From NCBI RefSeq assembly GCF_045038035.1, contig NZ_CP173427.1:3410001-3474000 (forward strand): a stretch of DNA of 64,000 nt, written 5' to 3'. The notes beneath the pieces were generated by a model. That model was not told the origin of the DNA, searched no databases, and worked only from the letters and a program-made list of their open reading frames with translations. This document shows positions 13,301 to 18,810 of this stretch, piece after piece (position 1 is the stretch's first letter; the number at the start of each line of letters is the position of its first letter). The translations under genes and the position numbers were made by a program. Origin of the DNA: Paenibacillus_F chitinolyticus_A (GTDB taxonomy: Bacteria; Bacillota; Bacilli; Paenibacillales; NBRC-103111).

Positions 13301-14112
13301 TTGTAACCGAAATTGGGCGAGCAGGTCTGGGTAGCCTTATGCTCCGACGCTTTCTTCATCCACAATGACGGGCGCCGGATAAACAGCGCGGTCGGCATAA
13401 TAAGCTGCCTGGTGTTCGACATGACGCAGGTCAGGTGAAACGCGATCAATCCCATGTCATGCGTGAGCGGCATCCAGCCGAGATAGGCATCCGTTTCGTC
13501 CATCTCCGTTTGGACGGCCATGTCCCTCGTGTTATAAATCAGATTTTCATGGGTCAGCATGACCCCTTTCGGATCCCCCGTCGAACCTGACGAAAACTGG
13601 ATAAACGCCAGATCGGACGCCTTAGCCTCATGAATAACCCCCTTATCCCCAGTGGAATAATGAACTTTATCCGTAAAAAGAGACACTTCCCTGACTTTTT
13701 CGAACAGCTCCTCTTTCCCGTTTTGGAGAGCATATTTTTCCAGGTTGTCCAATGCTTTTCCTTCGGTGATCAAGTAAGGATTGTTCAGGGTATCCCATAT
13801 TTTAAACAGTTTCATCTTGTGCTCGTCATTATTGCCGACCGTTACCGGTACCGGGATAATTCCCCCCAGCAGGCAGCCCCAGAACACATTCAGAAAAGAC
13901 CTGTTATCGTCGATTTGCATAAGAAGCTCGTCGCCCGCTTTCATGCCCGAGCTTTGGAGATGGTGAAGGACGCCAAGCGCGTCTTCAAGCAGCTCTCCGT
14001 AAGTAATACTCTCTTCGTTCTGGTCGCCGTTAATAAAGGTTATTCCGCTGGACTTCTTGTCTCCCCTGTCCCGGATAACGTCAATCAGTGTTTGAAATTG
14101 TTCCACCTTCAT
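1366..14112 (-). CDS. hybrid FAAL/PKS/aminotransferase/NRPS megasynthase (MycA/ItuA-like)
   Basis: A 4248-residue assembly line. Approximate domain order: fatty acyl-AMP ligase 1-580; ACP (Ser ~616); ketosynthase 685-1110 with Cys850 in DTACSSS, EAHGTGT and KSNIGH; no acyltransferase; ACP (LGLDS, Ser ~1355); Ala/Pro-rich linker; PLP aminotransferase 1570-2010 (Lys1847 in YGKVIGGG); C domain (HHLIADGW ~2175); C-terminal scrap of an A domain 2550-2670; PCP (LGGDS ~2695); C domain (HHAVADGY ~2875); complete A domain 3220-3680; PCP (~3735); E-like domain 3780-4248. The layout matches MycA/ItuA/BmyA: an acid is activated, extended by malonate and transaminated to a beta-amino fatty acyl chain, then joined to amino acids. 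My reading of the A-domain code is DILQMGMVWK, glycine-like. The E domain lacks its catalytic His and Glu. GGAGGG abuts the ATG, so GTG at 14106 may be the true start. Confidence 0.93.
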   Translation of the reverse strand: MKVEQFQTLIDVIRDRGDKKSSGITFINGDQNEESITYGELLEDALGVLHHLQSSGMKAGDELLMQIDDNRSFLNVFWGCLLGGIIPVPVTVGNNDEHKMKLFKIWDTLNNPYLITEGKALDNLEKYALQNGKEELFEKVREVSLFTDKVHYSTGDKGVIHEAKASDLAFIQFSSGSTGDPKGVMLTHENLIYNTRDMAVQTEMDETDAYLGWMPLTHDMGLIAFHLTCVMSNTRQLIMPTALFIRRPSLWMKKASEHKATQTCSPNFGYKFFLAQYKPENAADWDLSRLRLIYNGAEPISSELCDVFMESMSKHGLRSSAMFTVYGMAEASVGMSLPPLEENFRRLHLDREHLNIGEKVVQVDASDNRCLTFVDVGHPLRSSYIRICDDANLPLDDYVIGNIQIRGMNVTSGYYNNPEATAKVITPDGWLITGDLGFMREGRLIITGRAKDIIFANGQNVYPHDIERVAEEVEGVELGKVAVCGAYDPGTRQDRIIVFVMHTKKIEDFAPLAKRLKGHLNYRGGWDIQAVLPIRRIPKTTSGKVQRYKLAQDYTDGKFEETLAGLHKIWEQEKQRAREAVIPRSVAEQKLLAIVKQILQVDEIDTDESYFDIGASSLQLVQIVEELESQLGVQVSVTDFFSYPTISKLAAFISQGDEAEHFERSDRLADSGQETDGDIAIIGMSGKFPQADNLKQFWTNISEGRDCIAPYGEKRRKDAEAFISHLNTEGRNLLLAEGGYLDEIDTFDYSFFKLTPREASLMDPNQRLFLQTVWSAIEDAGYGGSNLSGKRVGVYVGFSKTSFEYERLLSEVSPASLPNFAIGNLSSIISSRISYLLDLKGPAVTVDTACSSSLVAVHLACKAILSGDCDMALAGGVKTILLPLKAGIGMESSDDRARAFDDSSDGTGWGEGVGAVFLKPLGKAIKDKDNILAVIKGSAINQDGSTVGISAPNASSQADVISQAWRNARIDPETVTYIEAHGTGTKLGDPVEIDGIGKAFRRRTKRKQFCAISTVKSNIGHLYEAAGIAGLIKTVLSLQHKQIAPSVHYRVPNRKISFEESPVYVNTLLKEWQTEGTPRRCGISSFGFSGTNCHVVLEEYTGAREALPAASAANGGSEGSVPLLLALSAKTEEGLQELIRDYDKLFAHTDELDMQDVCYTAGTGRSHLTYRLAVTAAGEAELKRKLQRLHREGKGSDGVYIGKIDSAQAQEYTHPGILADLGAEAVQELARQYVQGASVDWKALYAKGSFRKVSLPTYPFQRKRCWIDVPVKAGQAASAEQSRYSAPTGQPEREQYISAKEQVSVVNEQLQAETASARHADSVRQTLITMIGNVSQLSTEELQPQTHFLELGLDSINLSQVRHSIKDAFGLDVPMSDFFESLTNLDLLTAYIVERVPQAETESVIRSEAVLQAPPAETVSAVYERTVPAEPYSYSEPAGGAGGQGQAEAAYVPVAGVGGSSASSAVERIVEQQLQLMSQQLQVLGNRPAAQAPLSVQPAAMPVPAPAVRVIAASPAQPDARLHAGTTREVAAAVETKPAPQQVNGEEPKPYVPYKALDLKARESLSQRQEKHVRELIDRYTARTGRTKAYTQQYRDVYANNRNVAGFRPLLKEMVYQIISERAEGSKLWDLDGNEYVDLTMGFGVNLFGHNPAFVREKIERELANGMCVGPMSNLAGQVAESICKMTGVERIALYNSGTEAVMVALRLARAATGRAKVVIFAGSYHGTFDGVLALGSAGTNKEHSTPLAPGILQNMVDDVVVLNYGSEDSLEYIRTHAHELAAVVVEPVQSRRPDFQPKAFLEEIRRITAQSRTAFIFDEVITGFRLHPGGAQAWFGIKADLVTYGKVIGGGMPIGIVAGSPAYMDGIDGGTWKFGDDSFPQNEHRRTFVAGTFCHHPLAMAASLAVLNHLEASGGQIQAELNARTARFADELNTYFGLEGVPIKVVHFGSLFRFVLKGDLELFYYHMLDKGIYIWEGRNCFLSTAHSEEDISRIVQAVKDSIGELRKGGFLPDRDPSPDDDDPSGSRLPADKLPEGGQGEAFALTPDQKQLWFASVSNRKDSPSLHETALLRFRGPLRNEVFEQAVRAVTARHEALRLVISQDGETQNVTDVLNVPVPVVDLTGLNPAEQERQMRNWLHRESQTPFDLEQETPLFRIHLLRTSADEHTAVFTFHHLIADGWSMALFVQELERIYSALVRREAYRLPEPAPFRTYAAWQSEQLKKPQSAQAAAYWNGLFEKQIPVVELPSPVRGTVLPTSRGGRHTTVLQASLVQELKKTSIKLGSSLFVTLLSGFHLFLHRLTGQSDITVGVPTAGQAQMEAPFLMGNCVNLLPVLSRASSEQSFAAYAGSIKQRMNELDAYQAYSFAALAERGLRNLPVLTAVFNMDRPLPKLAFHELDTELLVYDPAYCKYELFLNVTEISKELRLDFDYNADLFQPETVETWSRYFIRLLESIAEGGDKRLPELSLLSAEESERVWARWALHADENGSYECILDTYKYPAPPGTIGEVFAVSGGKVESPSNRFTSTGKWAYSYPSGAIKRLGKISRSVLVRGNRVFLDQIEEHLLHTLHLEACAVTAHLHPENEAVDYMTAYIVANPSKIWKEIESFSLLHETLPDYAVPRYVIPMAELPLLPDGETDFAALPVPTGGNLPVPGKQNLQGTVTDKLTAIWKDVLGAAHVNSTDNFFQLGGDSLKATVILSRVNKEFGIHIPLSELFALQTVGDLELYITGGSGQTYEPIQPVQRKRSYPVSSAQKRMYVLDQLGGGGTAYNVPGRLFIEGEIDRERLIGALRQAVARHESFRTYFELENGEVVQKIAEEADFDVPVSKVRAEEIETLQMQFVRPFDLAQAPLFRAGLFELETGGSVLLIDVHHAVADGYSMAVILDDFIQLYQGRLLPPRNVHYKDYAIWQNEQLAEGKFSGQEAYWLQTLEGELPVLQMPTDYPRPAAQSFKGDSFVQLPDGKLTKALYSLAKDNETTLYMVLLAAYNVLLAKYSGQEDILVGTPAAGRRHADTENMAGMFVNTLAIRSKPESSLAFGQFLQEVRRQSLEAFENQEYPFEEIVEKLQLVRDLSRNPLFDTIFSLQNVGTDVVKAGKLSFKPGEFNTGISKVDFSLHVTEQKDGLLFTWEYATDLFARETVERLARHYSAILETVAASADILLGDIGMLTASEKEDLISGFNATSADFPSGITIHEAFEEQAAKTPEAAALVFGGRSLTYRELNERANSAARTLRELGVGPDRLVGLLMPRSAEMIIGQLAVLKAGGAYVPIDPDYPSARVLYMLQDSEAGVLLTSRSLIENLDYDGSVLFLDEEEIYRNDGSNPDAEGTKPEHLAYVIYTSGSTGNPKGVMLPHRSVMNFVTGMKKLIAFHTDKTILSLTTISFDIFVLESLVPLLTGMTVVIGDRHHQLEAEALGELIRSHGIDMLQMTPSRLQMLLANEEGKRALSGVKEIMVGGEALPHALLEQLQALDGLRIYNMYGPTETTVWSAVRELTEASRIDIGRPIANTQVYIVDARSNLQPVGVPGELCIAGEGLARGYWKREDLTAEKFVSNPFAAGTKMYKTGDLARWKPDGNLEFLGRIDHQVKVRGFRIELGEIENALIRLPSVQEAAVTVNQSGGHEAVLCAFVVPKSDSAISAAEVREQLARQLPYYSVPSHYVFLDKLPLTPNGKTDRKSLPEPDDLFRPDTEYAPPRNEVEEALAGVWQDVLGRAGIGIHDNFFLLGGDSIKGIQVVARMRAEGYALDIKQLFEHPSIGDLGAYVKSSVREIAQGPVEGEMALTPVQNRYFEQGGYESASPLSALLFSEAGLEENHVRSAWDEVLKQHDALRLRAVLKEGDLKLEHRSLEEEAAGLGVIRLEGDKSDLRAAVELQSKGIESGLSLKEGPLAKSVLFKTGQGDYLLIAIHRLIADDTSFSVILEDLTTVYGQLTAGESVSLPLKTDAFRTWAAHLEKYAESNQVQAQREYWTLSDNADEWTVPLDKETEAGLPPLRKSVWAVIPAEKTSRLLTGVNDIYSMEASEAILSALGKTFGDWSGLKRFRVELTADGRKLCADKRLDFSRTVGWFDTQYPLVLDTSNSGDLAGYLKQVKETVRQVPDGGIGYGALYDLASSRRQLEETAVRKKPRIGFVHLEPSGVVTPYFDLFNAGERTTDDLWAAREYGWYLKSTLESGALTLRLDYDGHAYTEQTASDLLHRLEKNLDAVLCHCEAKTERELTPADVGANDLDLDEFEDIKQFYESV

Positions 14113-14133
14113 CCCTCCGCAGTTATCCCCTTG

Positions 14134-15351
14134 TCACATGTTTTTTGTAAAAGAGCCCGTAAACAACCGGCGAATCGTCTCGTCTTGTTCCTTCTCGGAT
14201 ACTTTCTTCGTCCGAAGCACTTGCCGGACGCATTCCTCTACGTCCCGCCTCAGAACGGAGGCATCCCGGACGGAACCGTTCGTTTCCGTGTAAGAATTCA
14301 GCATTTCACGCACACGTCTGACCGGCTCCAGCACTCCCTGCGCATACTCTTCCTCGTCCCAATTCGCATTGGGCGCCGAAACCGCGGCAGAGAATCCTTC
14401 CTCGATAAACTGCCGGACCGGAAACAGGTCCGCCAGACTCCCCGCATCCGCTTCCCGGTCATAAGCGTAAGGCCGGATCTGTTCCGAGCTGTCCCGGGTC
14501 AAGTTTTTCAGGACCGTTCTCGGACCCAGTTCAACGGCCAGTTCAACGCCTTCTTCCGCTAAAAACCGAACCGTTTGCAGCCACTTCACCGGTTTGGTCA
14601 TCTGATCGACAAGACCCCGGCGGATAGCCGCCGCATCCGGGTAAGGAAGCGCCGTGGCATTGGAAATGACCGACCAGCGGCCCTCCTTGAATGTGACTTT
14701 GTTCAGCGCTTCTTCCAGGCTTTCCGCCGCAGGCTGCATAAGCACGCTGTGGAACGGTCCGCTGACCGCGAGCCGGGTCACTTCGATGCCGAGCCGCTCC
14801 AGTTCCTCCGCGGCGCTTGCCACTGCGCTCCTGTGGCCGGAGACGACTAGCTGGCTGCCGGAATTGTATCCGGCAATGGCCGCCGGCTGCCCGTCGGAAG
14901 AATGCCTGCGGCACAGCTCCTCCAGCATAGGCTGATCGGACGTGCGGACAGCGATCATGGAGCCGAGGCCGGCTTCCGCCGCCTCCTCCATGAACTTGCC
15001 CCGCTGGATGACCAGTCCCAGCGCCTCCGCGAAGGTGAGGACGCCGCTGCTTACCAGCGCGGAGTATTCACCGAGGCTGTGCCCGGCCGAGTATCGGGGT
15101 TCGATCCCGATCTCGTGCAGGAATACCCGGCTTGCCAGAACGCTTACCGTCAGCAGCGCCGGCTGTGTAAAAGACGTTCTGGAGAGCCGGGCGGCGCTTC
15201 CTTCGAAACACAAAGATTTCATATCGTAGCCGGCCAGATCGCTTGCTTCTTCGAACAATGCTTTCGCCCCGTCGTAACGGGCATACCAGGCGGCCCCCAT
15301 GCCGACATACTGGGAACCCTGCCCGGGAAATAACCAGGCGGTAGTAACCAT
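14134..15351 (-). CDS. malonyl-CoA:ACP transacylase (FenF/ItuD-like, acts in trans)
   Basis: A 405-residue stand-alone acyltransferase. It has the N-terminal GQGSQ motif, the nucleophile elbow GHSLGE (about residue 92) and the downstream GPFHS histidine motif, as in FabD and the FenF/ItuD/MycF enzymes of iturin-type clusters. It should load malonate onto the second ACP of the adjacent megasynthase, whose ketosynthase is followed by no acyltransferase domain. The protein is about 100 residues longer than housekeeping FabD, with a C-terminal extension seen in the FenF type. The start ATG is preceded by AAAGGAG, placed in the 14 bp between this gene and the thioesterase stop. Its stop is 21 bp before the megasynthase start. 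Activity is inferred from motifs and position; the acyl group (malonyl rather than methylmalonyl) is family-based. Confidence 0.93.
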   Translation of the reverse strand: MVTTAWLFPGQGSQYVGMGAAWYARYDGAKALFEEASDLAGYDMKSLCFEGSAARLSRTSFTQPALLTVSVLASRVFLHEIGIEPRYSAGHSLGEYSALVSSGVLTFAEALGLVIQRGKFMEEAAEAGLGSMIAVRTSDQPMLEELCRRHSSDGQPAAIAGYNSGSQLVVSGHRSAVASAAEELERLGIEVTRLAVSGPFHSVLMQPAAESLEEALNKVTFKEGRWSVISNATALPYPDAAAIRRGLVDQMTKPVKWLQTVRFLAEEGVELAVELGPRTVLKNLTRDSSEQIRPYAYDREADAGSLADLFPVRQFIEEGFSAAVSAPNANWDEEEYAQGVLEPVRRVREMLNSYTETNGSVRDASVLRRDVEECVRQVLRTKKVSEKEQDETIRRLFTGSFTKNM

Positions 15352-15365
15352 GCCCCGCTCCTTTC

Positions 15366-16088
15366 TTACGCGTACAAAGATGAGTAACGGATTCCCAGGG
15401 AAGCATGCAGGATATCCACGATTTCTTTCTGGAAGTCATTGATGAAAAAATGCCCGCCGTCGAACGAATGAGCCGTAAAAGCGCCCCTCGTATGGCGCCT
15501 CCAGTCGAGCACGTCCGTTTCCCGCATCGCATCCCGCTTCCCTGCCAATACCGTCATGGCGCAGTCCAGTTTCTCCGCTTTCTCGGTGTAAGCGTATGTT
15601 TCCACAAGCCGGAAATCCGCCCGGAGAAGAGGTAAAAACAAATTCATCAGTTCTGAATTTTCAAATAATTGAGGAGGGGTTCCCCCCAAATCCGCAATTT
15701 TCGTTTTGAACAATTCCGGCTCCAGCCCGTGCAGAGGAGGTTCTGTCCGCTGTATGTGCGGAGCCATCCTGGCCGCCGCGAAAAAATGCAGCGGGTTTTG
15801 TCCGTACTTCTCCCTAATGCGGTGGATGAGTTCAAAGGCAATCAGGCTGCCCATGCTGTAACCGAAAAAAGCAGCCTGACCTTTGTCGAGATAAGGTTCC
15901 ACTACGGGCAGAAGATCATTTACGGCCTCGTCCACATTTTCGTAGAAAGACTCGTTAATGCGCCTTCCCCGGCCCGCCAGTTCCAGCGGTACCAGCTCGA
16001 TGCCGGAGTCCAGCATGGGCTTCCACCTTGTGTAAATCACCGACGACCCGCCCGCATAGGGCAGACAAAACAAGAAAATCTTTTTCAT
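15366..16088 (-). CDS. type II thioesterase (editing)
   Basis: A 240-residue alpha/beta hydrolase of the GrsT/SrfAD type. It has an N-terminal FCLPYAGGS strand-turn, the nucleophile motif GYSMGS at about residues 85-90 and the catalytic histidine in GGHFFI near the C-terminus. Such enzymes remove wrongly loaded or stalled acyl groups from carrier proteins of NRPS/PKS lines, which fits its place between the aminotransferase and transacylase genes. An in-frame ATG exists at 16115, but it has no ribosome binding site. The ATG at 16088, preceded by GGCAGGTGACAGG, starts the protein exactly at the conserved MKKIFLFCLPYAGG and is preferred. It shares one operon with its neighbours (gaps of 14 bp downstream and 58 bp upstream). 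Confidence 0.9.
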   Translation of the reverse strand: MKKIFLFCLPYAGGSSVIYTRWKPMLDSGIELVPLELAGRGRRINESFYENVDEAVNDLLPVVEPYLDKGQAAFFGYSMGSLIAFELIHRIREKYGQNPLHFFAAARMAPHIQRTEPPLHGLEPELFKTKIADLGGTPPQLFENSELMNLFLPLLRADFRLVETYAYTEKAEKLDCAMTVLAGKRDAMRETDVLDWRRHTRGAFTAHSFDGGHFFINDFQKEIVDILHASLGIRYSSLYA

Positions 16089-16146
16089 CCTGTCACCTGC
16101 CCCATTCGTATCCATTTTCTAAAATCTTGCGGAAGGCGGTTAAAAA

Positions 16147-17448
16147 TTAAACCGGCTCAAGCGTCGCTTCCTTGCTGGCGGATAGCCCCGACTGCTCGAA
16201 ATAAGCGGCAAGCGCTTCTTTGACGATTGTGCAGCCCTGCTCCAGCAGTTCGGAATCAATCGTTAAGGCAGGCATCAGTTTTACGACGGTGTCATTTCTT
16301 CCGGACCGTTCGATAATGAGACCCTGGTCGTAGCAGCGGGACGCCACGAATTTGGCTGCCTGCTCGCCGCCTTCCAGTCCGCCCAGATCGATCCCCCAGA
16401 TCAGGCCGAGTCCACGAACCGTGATGGCCGGGTGAAGGGGAACGATCTCTTTTTGCAGATAGTCGCTGACCCATGCTTCCTTCTCTTTCACCGCTTCCTC
16501 CAGGTTCGAAGAAACTCTGAACTCCAGCGCCGCCGTCGCGCCGACGAAAGCAAGCTGATTTCCGCGGAACGTTCCGTTATGCTCGCCCGGCTGCCACACA
16601 TCCAGCTCCGGCTTCATGAGAAGAAGCGACATCGGGAGCCCGTAACCGCTGATCGATTTCGACAGCACGACAAGATCCGGCTGAATTCCCGCCCGTTCGA
16701 ACGAGAAGAACGATCCCGTACGTCCGCAGCCGACCTGTATATCGTCGACGATAAGCAGAATGTCATGCTCTTTGCACAGAGCGCTCAGCCGCTGCAGCCA
16801 CTCCACCGGAGCCACGATTACGCCGCCTTCGGCCTGAACTGTTTCAAGAATCACGGCAGCGGGTTTCTCGATGCCGCTGTTCGCGTCCGTAAGTACATTC
16901 TCCATATAGCCGATCGTGTCGAAAGATTCATTGAATCCGTAAGGATACGGCATGAACGTCACGTTGTGCAGCGGAGCGCCTGCTCCCCCGCGGTTGTACA
17001 AATTACCCGTTGCGGCCAGGGCGCCGTAAGACATACCGTGAAAACCGCCGCTGAACGAAAAGATACCGGTCCGTTTCTTCGCCTTTCTCGCCAGCTTCAG
17101 CGCCGCTTCGACCGCATTTGTGCCTGTAGGCCCGCAGAACATCAGTTTGTAGTCCAGGCCTTTCGGCGCCAAGATCAATTCGTTGAACGTTTCAATAAAA
17201 GTCCGCTTGGCCGTCGTGTACATATCCAGACCATGAACTACCGCATCGGACCCGATATATTCCAGCAATTTCCCTTTGATAAAATCGGGATTATGCCCGT
17301 AATTCAAAGCCCCCGCTCCAGCGAAAAAGTCGAGAAAGCATTTGCCTTCTTCCGTAAACATCATGGAATTTTTAGCCGTGCGGAACACATCCCCAAATAC
17401 CCTGCTGTAAGATCTTACATTTGACTCCAAAAGTTCGAACGAGTTCAT
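16147..17448 (-). CDS. diaminobutyrate-2-oxoglutarate aminotransferase (EctB-like)
   Basis: A PLP-dependent class III aminotransferase of about 433 residues, resembling EctB and the Dab-forming enzymes of polymyxin-type producers. Visible features are the glycine-rich phosphate contact CGPTGTNAVEAALKLAR, the aspartate in VDDIQVGCGRTG and the Schiff-base lysine in VLSKSISGYGLP. It would convert aspartate semialdehyde to 2,4-diaminobutyrate with glutamate as amino donor. Being first in the lipopeptide operon, it suggests that Dab is a building block, which is not the case in iturins. An alternative role is supplying amine for the beta-amino fatty acid, but the megasynthase has its own aminotransferase domain. 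An ATG at 17463 overlaps the ribosome binding site itself (ATGGAGG); ATG at 17448 has GGAGG eight bases upstream and is the likelier start. Confidence 0.88.
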   Translation of the reverse strand: MNSFELLESNVRSYSRVFGDVFRTAKNSMMFTEEGKCFLDFFAGAGALNYGHNPDFIKGKLLEYIGSDAVVHGLDMYTTAKRTFIETFNELILAPKGLDYKLMFCGPTGTNAVEAALKLARKAKKRTGIFSFSGGFHGMSYGALAATGNLYNRGGAGAPLHNVTFMPYPYGFNESFDTIGYMENVLTDANSGIEKPAAVILETVQAEGGVIVAPVEWLQRLSALCKEHDILLIVDDIQVGCGRTGSFFSFERAGIQPDLVVLSKSISGYGLPMSLLLMKPELDVWQPGEHNGTFRGNQLAFVGATAALEFRVSSNLEEAVKEKEAWVSDYLQKEIVPLHPAITVRGLGLIWGIDLGGLEGGEQAAKFVASRCYDQGLIIERSGRNDTVVKLMPALTIDSELLEQGCTIVKEALAAYFEQSGLSASKEATLEPV

Positions 17449-17718
17449 CATTTCATCCTCCATCTGTATTTTTTTTGCAGGACAAATAACCGCTGATAAG
17501 GCAGCATTTTAAAAAATGCTCGAGGTCAGCTTCAATCCGAAAAGCTATTCAGGCAGTTCATGATGAGGGCAGAGCTTGTTCCAGTAATGTGGGTTGGGTT
17601 CTTGAGGTGTCCTTAGTCCAAACGCCCGACTACACGTAAGACTAACGAATCATGTGAGGAAATCTTGGAGGTCTAAAGTAGCAAAAGAAAGTCGAATTTA
17701 CCAATTCTTTCATAAATT

Positions 17719-17748
17719 ATGATAGAGTAGGTTTACAAATGTTGTCAA
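17719..17748 (-). promoter_or_regulatory. SigA-type promoter of the lipopeptide operon
   Basis: On the minus strand there is a perfect -35 TTGACA (17748-17743) and a -10 TATCAT (17724-17719) separated by 18 bp. The predicted start is near 17712, giving an unusually long leader of about 260 nt before the aminotransferase start. No other good promoter was seen closer to the gene. Confidence 0.65.
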
Positions 17749-17850
17749 TGCATTTTCAAATAATAAAAAAATGAAATTATTGTTATTTATTTTATCTTTT
17801 AATTATTTAATTTTAAATTATTATGTTTAGGTAAATAAGGCATTTTAATA

Positions 17851-17879
17851 TAGACATTTCCATTTTTAATGTGTATACT
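17851..17879 (+). promoter_or_regulatory. SigA-type promoter of the ABC exporter
   Basis: -35 TAGACA (17851-17856) and -10 TATACT (17874-17879) with a 17-bp spacer, each five of six to consensus. Predicted start is near 17886, about 40 nt before the likely start of the ATPase gene. Confidence 0.65.
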
Positions 17880-17924
17880 CTTTCTTGATATCTGGTTATT
17901 TTGTTAATATTTGTTAAATGTGAG

Positions 17925-18797
17925 GTGGCTGACATCCTACTTTCAATGAGCAATATCGGTAAGCAGTATCAGGAAAATGTATGGGGGCTCCGCCATGTCG
18001 ATTTGCAGGTACAGCCCGGTATTTTAGGACTACTTGGTCCTAACGGAGCCGGGAAATCTACATTGATGCGGCTATTGGCCACCATTTCGGATCCTTCCGA
18101 AGGCACCATTACGTGGAACGGAGTCGGCATTCGTGATAATCCCGAAGAGATTCGCCGTATTCTCGGCTATCTTCCGCAAGATTTCGGTGTCTATCCGCAT
18201 CTCAGCGCCCATGAATTTTTGAACTATATGGCGGCGGTAAAAGGGATAAGCGGCAAAGCCGCGGAGAAGCGCATCGACGAGCTTCTCGGACTGCTGCATC
18301 TGTATGACGTGCGCAAAAGAAGAATCGGCAGCTTCTCGGGCGGCATGAAACAGCGAATCGGCATCGCCCAGGCCCTGCTCAACGATCCCAAGCTGCTTAT
18401 TATCGACGAACCCACAATCGGGCTGGATCCCGCCGAGCGCTTGTCGTTCCGCAATTTGCTGACCGACCTGTCAGGTGAACGTCTTATTATTTTCTCCACT
18501 CACATCGTATCGGACATTGAAGCGACGGCGGATAGAATCGCCATCCTCTCCAAAGGCCGGCTGATCAGCGATTCCAACCCCGGCGAGCTTCTGCGGCATG
18601 TACAAGGAAAAGTATGGAACGTTGTCATACCCGAAAGCCAGCTCCAGGAAGCCCGCGCCAAATGGCTCATCAGCGCAACGGTCCGGCGTGAAGACGGGCT
18701 GCTGCTCCGCGTGGTGTCGGAGACTCCGCCAAACGAGCAGGCGACAGCGGTTCATGCGGGAATTGAAGACGCCTACCTCTATTTGAGCGCAGGATAA
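17925..18797 (+). CDS. ABC transporter ATP-binding protein
   Basis: An ATPase subunit of about 290 residues with Walker A (GPNGAGKST), Q-loop (YLPQDFG), signature SFSGGMKQR, Walker B (LLIIDEPTIGLD) and H-loop (FSTHIV). It energises an ABC-2 type exporter together with the membrane protein encoded 13 bp downstream. Position next to the lipopeptide operon makes product export or self-protection plausible, but this is inference. The start is uncertain. The frame is open from TTG 17901; GTG 17925 retains the first beta strand (DILLSMSNIGKQY), whereas ATG 17946 would cut into it. The best ribosome-binding-like run (GAGGTGG, 17922-17928) stands ahead of an ATC codon at 17934, not ahead of a normal start. 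Confidence 0.88.
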   Translation: MADILLSMSNIGKQYQENVWGLRHVDLQVQPGILGLLGPNGAGKSTLMRLLATISDPSEGTITWNGVGIRDNPEEIRRILGYLPQDFGVYPHLSAHEFLNYMAAVKGISGKAAEKRIDELLGLLHLYDVRKRRIGSFSGGMKQRIGIAQALLNDPKLLIIDEPTIGLDPAERLSFRNLLTDLSGERLIIFSTHIVSDIEATADRIAILSKGRLISDSNPGELLRHVQGKVWNVVIPESQLQEARAKWLISATVRREDGLLLRVVSETPPNEQATAVHAGIEDAYLYLSAG

Positions 18798-18810
18798 GGA
18801 GGCGTGACGC

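Larger units (their letters stand above)
17449..17924. other. divergent intergenic region, 476 bp
   Basis: Separates the lipopeptide operon from the divergent ABC exporter. The half nearer the aminotransferase (17470-17690) forms the untranslated leader. The middle (17700-17880) is strongly AT-rich, unlike the flanking genes, and holds one promoter on each strand. No gene is evident. A 37-codon minus-strand frame with protein-like composition (17547-17660) may be debris of a lost gene but matches nothing I recognise. Confidence 0.5.

Noticed and set aside
11800..13368. A 522-codon plus-strand frame opposite the acyl ligase/KS region
   Set aside because: It mirrors codon positions of the FAAL and KS domains and shows no recognisable motif or ribosome site.
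17547..17660. A 37-codon protein-like minus-strand scrap (contains PNPHYWNKLCPHHELPE) in the lipopeptide leader
   Set aside because: It looks like the end of some lost gene, possibly a transposase, but I cannot identify the family and found no inverted repeats or target duplications to call an insertion sequence.
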